A DNA stretch of 64,000 nt. Origin: Collinsella ihumii (GTDB taxonomy: Bacteria > Actinomycetota > Coriobacteriia > Coriobacteriales > Coriobacteriaceae). This document shows, piece by piece, positions 36,776-43,753 of the stretch. The stretch is taken from contig NZ_FCOU01000014.1 in assembly GCF_900046475.1 (NCBI RefSeq), positions 30,848 through 94,847 on the forward strand, read 5' to 3'. Under the pieces are notes generated by a model. It was not told where the DNA came from and made no database searches. It saw only the letters and a program-made list of their open reading frames with translations. The position numbers were made by a program, and so were the translations under genes. Every line of letters begins with the position of its first letter. The stretch's first letter is position 1.

Positions 36776-36905
36776 TTAATAGCCAATCAGTGTGGCCTCG
36801 ATCGAGCTGTCGAGGGCGGCTGCTGCTGAGGCAAGCTCGTCGAGGGCGTCTCCCGCCGCGCGCGTTGCCGCGTCTAGCCTCAGGGCGTCTGCCTCGAGCC
36901 CGCCC
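36776..36905 (-). CDS. C-terminal fragment of a coiled-coil protein, cut by an adapter
   Basis: On the minus strand the last 42 codons of a gene are visible, with good codon bias: LEADALRLDAATRAAGDALD and then ELASAAAALDSSIEATLIGY before TAA. It is an alanine/leucine-rich helical tail. Everything upstream is lost at the adapter junction at 36906. I cannot name it. Confidence 0.45.
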
Positions 36906-36943
36906 CTGTCTCTTATACACATCTAGATGTGTATAAGAGACAG
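36906..36943. other. Nextera mate-pair junction adapter (artefact), exact
   Basis: Perfect CTGTCTCTTATACACATCT joined to its reverse complement. Sequence left and right of it need not be adjacent in the genome; it cuts a coiled-coil gene on the left and an IS3 transposase on the right. Confidence 0.97.
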
Positions 36944-36944
36944 C

Positions 36945-37300
36945 CTATATATGGAGCTCCTCCAGCGCGGCTGGCTTACCGGCCGCTACGAGGCGCCTGC
37001 GCGACGCGGGCTCGCCGGCCCTCCTGAGCTCGGCGAGGACCTTCGGCGCCCCGTAGATGCCGCGGCCGGCGGCGCATATCTCCGAGATCCTCCCGGCGAG
37101 CTCGGCGTCCCTCTCGTCGTGCCCGCTCGGCCGCCTGTTCCTCCACGCGCAGCAGCCCTGGCGGGTGACATGGAGCGCGCGGCACGTCTCGGACACGCTC
37201 CGGGCTCCTTCGCTGAGCGATATGAAAGCGAACCTCGCCCTCTCCGCCCGGGCGCCTACAGCCGCCTGCCGGCGAAGAAGGCGCTCGCTTTTAAAAGCAC
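36945..37300 (-). pseudogene. IS3 transposase OrfB, N-terminal fragment
   Basis: The fragment shows RAERARFAFISLSEGARSVSETCRAL, HVTRQGCCAWRNR and IYGAPKVLAELRRAG, the HTH_21 region of IS150-type OrfB. It is in a different frame from OrfA, as expected for programmed frameshifting. The last residues before the stop at 36945 run up against the adapter. The integrase core is absent. Confidence 0.75.
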
Positions 37301-37544
37301 CTCGTTCTCGCGCCTGGGCCGCTCGACCTCCCTGCGCAGGCGCCGGTTCTCCTCGGCCGCCTTGAAGGGGTCGTCCTCGGGCGGCGCCTGGGCGGCGTCG
37401 GCCCTCTTGACCCAGTCCGATATGCCGCCGGCGTCGGCTCCGAGCTCCCGCGCGATCTCGGCGTAGGTGCCGCCTCGCTCCCTGTACAGCCTCACCGCCT
37501 GCTGCTTGAACTCGGCCGAATATTCGGGCGACGGATGTCCCATC
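37256..37544 (-). CDS. IS3 transposase OrfA
   Basis: The 95-residue protein begins MGHPSPEYSAEFKQQAVRL, followed by a helix-turn-helix (TYAEIARELGADAGGISDWVK) and a leucine-zipper-like tail (EENRRLRREVERPRRENEVL). This is the DNA-binding subunit of IS3-family transposase. It overlaps the start of orfB. Confidence 0.85.
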
Positions 37545-37641
37545 CTATGCCCCCTTTCCCCGTTTACGGCATCATGCCGAAACGGAACTCCGTGTGTCAA
37601 CGGGAATGGGGCAGATTCAGATTCATGAGGAGCTGCCACAG

Positions 37642-37998
37642 ATGATTGCGTGCTGCACGGTGCTGCCACTCCTCGTTTTCATAGAGAGGGACGACATCGA
37701 CCTGTTCAGGGCCATCACCTCTGGTGCGGACCTCGACGCGATATATGAGTACGGAAAGCATTACGAGGCCTTCAACGAGAACGTCAAGGACACAATCATG
37801 CGGTTACGCCGCAACATGCACGCTGATGACCAGCCCGAATTCACCGACGCTGAATGCAAGGCATACATGCATGACCTCTGCATGGCAATCTACGGAACTC
37901 CCGAAGGCCATCCCGAGTACTACGAGGCCAGGGATCGACTTGGCGGGTTCTATTCTCCGAGTTTCGATAGCCGAGTGTACAAGCAGCTCGCATTTTAA
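37642..37998 (+). CDS. Hypothetical protein downstream of the IS
   Basis: A 118-residue acidic protein from ATG 37642, which has GAGGAG 10 bp upstream. The frame stays open back into the IS end, so the gene may be a truncated remnant whose 5' part was replaced by the IS. Visible features are a hydrophobic start (CCTVLPLLVFI), IYEYGKHYEAFNENV and ECKAYMHDLCMAIYGTPEG. I do not recognise a family. Confidence 0.5.
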   Translation: MIACCTVLPLLVFIERDDIDLFRAITSGADLDAIYEYGKHYEAFNENVKDTIMRLRRNMHADDQPEFTDAECKAYMHDLCMAIYGTPEGHPEYYEARDRLGGFYSPSFDSRVYKQLAF

Positions 37999-38113
37999 CG
38001 GCCGAGCCATTGATAGCGCTGTAGCCCATTACGGTCCAACCAATACATCTCATTCTGTTGTTTTTCATGGCGTGATGTACAATGTAACTCAAACGTCGAT
38101 CGAAAGGCGAGCC

Positions 38114-38299
38114 ATGGCTAAGGTTCCGACCACCACGATCAGGATTGACCCAGAAGTAAAAGAGCAGGCCAGCGAGATCTTCGACGAGCTTGGGCTGTCT
38201 CTATCGGCAGCGGTAAACATATTCCTACGTGCCGTGGTGAGGCGCAAAGGCATGCCATTTGACGTTGTCATCTTGGATAATGAGGAGGACGGGGAATAG
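38114..38299 (+). CDS. RelB/DinJ-family antitoxin
   Basis: The 61-residue protein has the ribbon-helix-helix layout of RelB/DinJ: a beta strand TTTIRIDPEVKEQ, helix SEIFDELGLSLSAAVNIFLR and the usual ending RRKGMPFDVV. It binds DNA and normally neutralises an RelE/YafQ toxin. No toxin gene follows; instead its TAG at 38297-38299 abuts the ATG of the methyltransferase. It may serve as a regulator of the defence genes or as a lone antitoxin. ATG 38114 follows GAAAGGCGAGCC. Confidence 0.85.
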   Translation: MAKVPTTTIRIDPEVKEQASEIFDELGLSLSAAVNIFLRAVVRRKGMPFDVVILDNEEDGE

Positions 38300-41200
38300 A
38301 TGTCCAATACTGCAGAAACAGCCTCGATACCGCCGATTGCCGAACTCGTACCGTATGCCTCGAAGATACTCCAGGCGGCTCAGGCATCCCAGAACGAGGA
38401 GCAGCTCAAAATCGAGACCGAAGACATCCTAAAGACGCTCTGCTCTGCCTGTGGCATCTTTTGGAACCCGTATACCTACGAGCACTCGTTCCGATCTGGA
38501 AGCTACCGCTTGGACGCGGTTCACGGGTCGACCATCATAGAGTACGAACCTCCCAGATCGTTCAATTGCATGGAAGGCGCCCAGCTCCGACATGCGCGCC
38601 AGCAGGCAGAAGACTACTGCGGTCTTCTGGCAGAGGAAGAGGGCAGGCGCAATGGCGCCTATTCCCTTGTTGTATGGGATGGAGAGACGATATCGTTTGG
38701 CGACGTACGCGACGGCGATTTCTTCTGGGATGATCCCAGGCCATTCGATGCGAGGTGTCTTCACAGGCTGATCATGCTCATTGAGCGGGGTGGCAAGCCG
38801 CTCGTCAGTCCAATGACGCTCAAGCAGTTCATCGGTCCGGATACGGAGGTTGGCAAGGACGTCATTCCCTCGCTGTATCAAGCGGTCGTCAATGCGATAA
38901 ACGATTCTAGGACTACGCGAACGAAGTTGATATTCACGGAGTGGGCCCGCCTCTTCGGCCAGGTAGACGGGATAAGCTCGGAGCGTTTGCAGACGTATCT
39001 CTCGGGAGCCTCTGTCATGCACGGGGCCAACTACCAAGAGCATCCCCAGGCATACGTCTTCGCGCTCAACACCTACATCGCAATCGTCGCAAAGGTGTGT
39101 GCCGTTCATGCCCTGATGGACGAAGGCGGAAGCTCCATCCAGCCAAACACCTCATCAATCGACTTTCTCAAGGATGTTGAGAGCGACAGGTACTTCAAGC
39201 TAAAGGGCATCCAGAACATGCTCACCACGGACTTCTTCTCGTGGTACTTGGGGCCAGACATTGCTGGCACGTTGACAAACGAGCTGCAGGTCCTGCTCGA
39301 TAACTTAAGCTCGATGGACTTTGACGTGACCAGAAAGAGTCCCGAGTCCGTGATAGACCTGTTCAAGGGGCTCTACATGGAGTTCACGCCCGCACCCATG
39401 CGCCACGCCTTGGGCGAGTACTACACTCCGGACTGGCTGGCTGCGCATGTGATTGACATGGCGGGGCGGGACAGGTACGACTCCCTTCTCGACCCCACAT
39501 GCGGTAGTGGTACGTTTCTTCTTGAGGCCGTGAAGAGGCGGCTTGAGGAGGCCCACCCGAGAAACACCGCCAAAGAGATACTCGAGGGCTTGTACGGCTT
39601 TGACCTCAACCCGCTCGCCGTGCTGACGGCACGCGCATCGCTCGTTGTGTTCTTGGCGGGCCACTTCTCTGAGTCCGAGAAGACCCTCCTGCCTGTATTC
39701 CTGGCAGACGCCATAAACACGGCAGATCCTGCAGATGGCGTTTTCACGCACAGCATCTTGACGGAAAAGGGCGAGAAGACGTTCGCCATTCCCTACGAGA
39801 TGGCGGTATCCCCAGACTTCTACGACGTCATGGACCACCTGCGCGTCTGCGTTGATGCGAACGTCGAGGCCGACGACATCAGCGCGGCGCTTGAGGCGAT
39901 GTCGACGACCGTAAGGTTCCTGGACGAGGACATGAAGAGCGTCCTCAAAGGAACGATAGACAATCTCGTCGAGCTCCACAGGAACCACTGGAACGGCATC
40001 TGGTGCTTCATTCTCTTCGACCGGATTAAGGCAGGTTGTGTGCATGACGTCGACTATGTCGTCGGCAACCCGCCCTGGGTCAAGTGGAGCAACCTACCAC
40101 GCCCGTATGCCGAGTTCATCAAGCCGCTCTGCGAGCGAATGGACATATTCAGCGAGGACAGCTGGGTTGGCGGCATCCAGTCCGACATCTCCACCGTCGT
40201 TACGTATCATGCCCTGGAGAGGTTCGTGCGTCCGGGCGGGACGCTCGCATTCCTCATAACGGGAACGGTCTTCAAGAACGAGTCAAGCCAGGGCTTCAGG
40301 CGCTGGACGCTTCACCATGGCGACGGAACCACAGAGAGCATGAGCGTCGAGCTCGTCGAGGACTACAAGGCAATCCGCCCGTTCGAAGGCGTCGCGAACT
40401 GGCCGTCGCTCCTCGTCATCAGGCGCAATGGCGAAAAGACGGCATATCCCGTCACATATCACGAGTATCTCAAGCCGAAGGGGAAGCCATCGGGAGACGA
40501 GCTTCTTTCCAGTCCTGTGCAGAAACAGGCCATGCCTGTTCCCGGCACTGTGGACGGCCCATGGCTCGTGGGTTCAAGTGAGCAACTGCCCGTCTGGTCG
40601 CAGATCATGGACGCCTCTTCGTCAGAGAGGGACTATTCCGCGCGTAAAGGTGTCACGACGGATGCAAACGGCATCTACTTCGTAAACGCGCAAGCGTCGA
40701 GTGCGCCGGGCATGGTTAGGATATCGAACGATCCGAGTAATGGAAGGCGTAACTTGCCTCGCGTAACTACCGACGTCGAGGACACCTATATCTATCCTCT
40801 GCTTCGCGGTCGTGAGGTGTCGAGGTTTAGCGCGTCGCCCTCTCCCGGAAGCTGCGTCGTCGTGCCGCAGACCGGCATGTTCGGAGACGAGCAACTACCC
40901 GCAACATCGCCCCAGCTCTTCCAGTTCCTCGCCCGCTTCAAGGACACGCTTGAGACAAGGTCGAGCTACCGTCGCTTCCAGCGGGGCAAGCCGTTCTGGT
41001 CCATTTGGACAGTTGGCGAGTACACGTTCGCTCCATACAAGGTGGTTTGGAAGGAGATGTCGGGTTCCAACTTCGTTGCCGCCTATGTTGGCTCTGAGAG
41101 AATGCCTGACGGCACAGAGAAGACGGTCGTCCCTGACCATAAGGTCTATTTCATTCCGGTGCAGACCGAACCTGAGGCCGCCTATCTCACCGCATTTCTC

Positions 41201-41422
41201 AACTCGTCGTCTGTTTCAGGAGCAATCGGGGCGTACGCATCAGCGCTGAGCCTTGGAACGAGCGTCGTCGACTACTTCAAGATTCCCAAATTCGATGCCA
41301 ACGACGAGCGAATGGCTGAGCTTAGTGAGATGGGGAAGCGTTTTAGCAGTGGTGTTGTGCCGACAGCTGATAACGAGCAGAGGCTGGACGAACTGGTCGC
41401 CCGTATCGTGTGTGGAACCTGA
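38300..41422 (+). CDS. Adenine-specific DNA methyltransferase with nuclease-like N-terminus (type IIG-like)
   Basis: A 1040-residue protein. Residues about 1-160 resemble the PD-(D/E)XK domain of type IIG enzymes: RLDAV (Asp72), then IIEYEPPR (Glu81). At the position usually taken by the catalytic lysine (E-x-K) there is Glu83, so cleavage may be lost or use another residue. Residues about 360-620 are the methyltransferase with HALGEYYTPDWLA, motif I DPTCGSGTFLLEAV (Asp398) and motif IV GNPPW (Asn590), the N6-adenine type. Residues about 700-1040 look like a target-recognition region. ATG 38300 abuts the antitoxin stop. No specificity subunit, DrmAB helicases or PglZ are nearby, so this is not type I, DISARM or BREX. 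Confidence 0.8.
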   Translation: MSNTAETASIPPIAELVPYASKILQAAQASQNEEQLKIETEDILKTLCSACGIFWNPYTYEHSFRSGSYRLDAVHGSTIIEYEPPRSFNCMEGAQLRHARQQAEDYCGLLAEEEGRRNGAYSLVVWDGETISFGDVRDGDFFWDDPRPFDARCLHRLIMLIERGGKPLVSPMTLKQFIGPDTEVGKDVIPSLYQAVVNAINDSRTTRTKLIFTEWARLFGQVDGISSERLQTYLSGASVMHGANYQEHPQAYVFALNTYIAIVAKVCAVHALMDEGGSSIQPNTSSIDFLKDVESDRYFKLKGIQNMLTTDFFSWYLGPDIAGTLTNELQVLLDNLSSMDFDVTRKSPESVIDLFKGLYMEFTPAPMRHALGEYYTPDWLAAHVIDMAGRDRYDSLLDPTCGSGTFLLEAVKRRLEEAHPRNTAKEILEGLYGFDLNPLAVLTARASLVVFLAGHFSESEKTLLPVFLADAINTADPADGVFTHSILTEKGEKTFAIPYEMAVSPDFYDVMDHLRVCVDANVEADDISAALEAMSTTVRFLDEDMKSVLKGTIDNLVELHRNHWNGIWCFILFDRIKAGCVHDVDYVVGNPPWVKWSNLPRPYAEFIKPLCERMDIFSEDSWVGGIQSDISTVVTYHALERFVRPGGTLAFLITGTVFKNESSQGFRRWTLHHGDGTTESMSVELVEDYKAIRPFEGVANWPSLLVIRRNGEKTAYPVTYHEYLKPKGKPSGDELLSSPVQKQAMPVPGTVDGPWLVGSSEQLPVWSQIMDASSSERDYSARKGVTTDANGIYFVNAQASSAPGMVRISNDPSNGRRNLPRVTTDVEDTYIYPLLRGREVSRFSASPSPGSCVVVPQTGMFGDEQLPATSPQLFQFLARFKDTLETRSSYRRFQRGKPFWSIWTVGEYTFAPYKVVWKEMSGSNFVAAYVGSERMPDGTEKTVVPDHKVYFIPVQTEPEAAYLTAFLNSSSVSGAIGAYASALSLGTSVVDYFKIPKFDANDERMAELSEMGKRFSSGVVPTADNEQRLDELVARIVCGT

Positions 41423-41485
41423 TTGAGTATATGCGTGCAGGAAAGAGTCTCTTGATTGATGAAATGTCGTAAGGAAGGATTTCAA

Positions 41486-43339
41486 TTGGTACGTGCGGGA
41501 CGGATGGATTCAAAGAAGATTGAAAAGGCAGCCGTCCTCGCGGTAAAGAACCTAATCCAGCCATGCGAGACGGTAGACGACAAGCTGGATGACGATGACA
41601 AGAACATCCTCGTAGACGGCTCGCTTGAGCTATACCGCTCGGCAGATTTCACTATCGCGAACTTCATCGGCAAAATCGACGTGCAGGTCAAGGGGAAGAC
41701 CGGCAAGCTCGACACCAACAGACGTGGCTTTGCCAAGTACCCCATCCGCGTCGAAGACCTCAGGCGCTATCTCGACGTTTTCCATGGCGTTCTCTTCTTC
41801 TGCGTGTCCTTAGGCGCAACCCCCAATTCCCCAACCGCAAAGAGCGTCTTCTACGCGCAGTTGCTTCCATACGACATCAACCAGATTCTCGCTGATACGA
41901 GGCCGGATCAGAAGAAGGTCTCTGTGCGCTTCAGCCCGTTCCCGGAAGATCCGCGGGAAATCACGCGACTCCTGCAAGCATTCCACGCCGAGAAGGAGCG
42001 CCAGCTCGGAGCCAAGGTGTCAGGCTATGGCTTCCTAGACAAGAACTTCGAGCTGCCTCCAGACATAAACTCGTTCACGTTCTCGATGCAACTGTTCCCA
42101 GGCGAGCCGATAACGACACTGAACAGCCTGCGAGAAGGTCCATACATCTACGGCAAGGATGCCGACGGCCAGCTCACAGTGTTCGGCAAGATGGGCGATG
42201 TGTCGGCTTTTGTGATGGGCGTCCCAGCGCAGGTCAGAACAGGTGAATTCGAGCATGAGACGACCGTTTTCTCGGGTCTGTCGGATGAGGGCAACTTCAT
42301 AGAGTTTGATGGAGTTCGCATACTGCTGGATGCCGGCAAGGCACGAATCGACTATACCGTGGGTGGGAGTTTCCAGAGCCGTTACAACACAGCACGCTTC
42401 ATGCGCGAACTCATGAAAACAGGAACGCTCGACATCAACGGCCACCGCTGGTTTACGGCGAAGCTCGATGATTCCCCGAACGACGCCATACAAATGCTGG
42501 ACGACACGATAGAGGGATGCGGCAAGGTAATCGAAACCCTGGAGGCGCTTAGCATCCAGGCTGATTGGGACCCGTCGCAAATGTCCGATAAGGAGCTAGA
42601 CGACATCGGATTTATGCGCCGCCTCCTTGTTGAAAAGAAGCCGCTTAAGAACCGCAAGCTAAAGTCGCCTATGGTACATTTCGATATTCAGGGTGCACAG
42701 GTGTTCGCGTTCGCTCAAGAAGACGAGGAAGGTTCGTATACGTTCGAGGAATTGTTCTCCGACCGGCTGTGCTTCGTATTCGGCCAACCGGACGAGGACA
42801 CAGGCGAGCTTACGTCCCCGTCAGACCCGGTTCCACCGTTAGCTGCGCTGGGTGAGGAGGGCTACCGTAAGGTAGTGAACTTGGACCCGGCTAAAGCCGC
42901 CGAGTCGTTCGAGAGATTCCCTGTGACCGCAACGAACCAGACGCCGCTCAACCAGAAGCTTCTGGAAATGCTCACGGCCTATGACAAAGGTAGTCAGCAA
43001 CCGGAAGCACTGCTCGCATGCGCAGTTGTGCTCGCGAAGAAGCTGCATTCCTTTGATGCCACATCCGAAACATACAGGCTGAACCTGCTGCAGACGATCA
43101 AACGGCACCGTGACTTCGAGCCGGAGGAGAGAAAAGACCTGCAAGATATTGCGCTCGACAGCGCACAGACCTACGTCAGAGCGGCAGCCTATGCACTGCT
43201 CGGAAACGCAGAAATGGCTGCACGTTGTCTTGAACGTTGCACAGAGGCTGAGAGGAAGCAGATCGAGGACTATCCGATCTTTCAATTCTTCAAGCCAGGT
43301 GTTCTTGCAGTAGACGCTTCGCAGAAAGAAGGCCAGTGA
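41486..43339 (+). CDS. DUF4365-like predicted nuclease, large
   Basis: The protein is about 617 residues. I pick TTG 41486 because AAGGAAGG lies 8 bp upstream; ATG 41504 (MDSKKIEKAAVLAV) or ATG 41459 are alternatives. The first about 150 residues look like a DUF4365/PD-(D/E)XK nuclease: KIDVQVKGKTGK gives an Asp65-x-Gln67-x-Lys69 motif, then GVLFFCVSL. The remaining about 450 residues include beta-rich parts and a helical C-terminus with TPR-like spacing (AQTYVRAAAYALLGNAEMAA). It follows the methyltransferase by about 63 bp on the same strand. It could be the effector that the methyltransferase protects against; that pairing is inference. Confidence 0.6.
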   Translation: MVRAGRMDSKKIEKAAVLAVKNLIQPCETVDDKLDDDDKNILVDGSLELYRSADFTIANFIGKIDVQVKGKTGKLDTNRRGFAKYPIRVEDLRRYLDVFHGVLFFCVSLGATPNSPTAKSVFYAQLLPYDINQILADTRPDQKKVSVRFSPFPEDPREITRLLQAFHAEKERQLGAKVSGYGFLDKNFELPPDINSFTFSMQLFPGEPITTLNSLREGPYIYGKDADGQLTVFGKMGDVSAFVMGVPAQVRTGEFEHETTVFSGLSDEGNFIEFDGVRILLDAGKARIDYTVGGSFQSRYNTARFMRELMKTGTLDINGHRWFTAKLDDSPNDAIQMLDDTIEGCGKVIETLEALSIQADWDPSQMSDKELDDIGFMRRLLVEKKPLKNRKLKSPMVHFDIQGAQVFAFAQEDEEGSYTFEELFSDRLCFVFGQPDEDTGELTSPSDPVPPLAALGEEGYRKVVNLDPAKAAESFERFPVTATNQTPLNQKLLEMLTAYDKGSQQPEALLACAVVLAKKLHSFDATSETYRLNLLQTIKRHRDFEPEERKDLQDIALDSAQTYVRAAAYALLGNAEMAARCLERCTEAERKQIEDYPIFQFFKPGVLAVDASQKEGQ

Positions 43340-43598
43340 CGCTGTAGCAGCCGAATGGCATGCGTGTTTACCGTTGTCGCGACCGTGACCGCAACCGCAA
43401 GCGTCACACCGTCGAATTATGTCTGCCGCCGACCTGCCGGTCCCATGGCGCTGCCGTTGTGGGGCTGCGCGCTTGCGTGGCCCGTGCGCACCGTCGGCGG
43501 CAAAAGCGTTTCACCGGAAATGCGCTTCACAACTGGCGGGCTGTATTAAAATGGTATGCTCCAGCTCGTGATATTGGCTAGACTTGGCAGGAGTTCGA
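43340..43598. other. Intergenic region before the dynamin pair
   Basis: No gene seen. The right part (43545-43600) is A+T-rich and includes TATTAAAATGGTATGCT, a plausible promoter for the downstream genes. So the GTPases may be transcribed separately from the methyltransferase-nuclease pair. Confidence 0.4.
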
Positions 43599-43736
43599 AT
43601 GGCGATACATAATAAGTCTCTCCACAATCACGCACTTATGTCTTTGAATACGATTCTGATCATGCTTGATATTGCTCGGACTTCACTTAAGATGCTTGGA
43701 ACGGATTTGTTCGAGCAATTGAGCCAGCGATCTTAA
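43599..43736 (+). CDS. Possible 45-residue peptide upstream of the dynamin-like GTPases
   Basis: A short frame, ATG 43599 to TAA 43736, has AGGAG 5 bp before the start and ends 17 bp before the first GTPase. The peptide is helical, with a hydrophobic stretch (ALMSLNTILIMLDIARTSLK) and a Leu-rich end. It is supported only by ribosome site, position and composition; homology is unknown to me. Confidence 0.35.
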   Translation: MAIHNKSLHNHALMSLNTILIMLDIARTSLKMLGTDLFEQLSQRS

Positions 43737-43753
43737 CGAACGGTGAGCCCGCC

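Larger units (their letters stand above)
36944..37613 (-). mobile_element. IS3-family insertion sequence, truncated
   Basis: On the minus strand, the end near 37613 (reading TGCCCCATTCCCGTTGAC inward) precedes orfA and the start of orfB. The catalytic DDE region of orfB and the other inverted repeat are missing because the adapter junction cuts the element. Confidence 0.8.

Noticed and set aside
36927..37466. Plus-strand open frame across the IS3 region
   Set aside because: It begins in the adapter and is antisense to the transposase genes.
38300..43339. Considered BREX, DISARM or type I restriction for the methyltransferase locus
   Set aside because: No PglZ, BrxC, DrmA/B helicase, HsdR or HsdS is present. 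Only a methyltransferase and a DUF4365-like protein are seen.
43355..43581. Two overlapping short open frames after the nuclease gene
   Set aside because: Composition is Arg/Pro-rich or random and there is no ribosome site.
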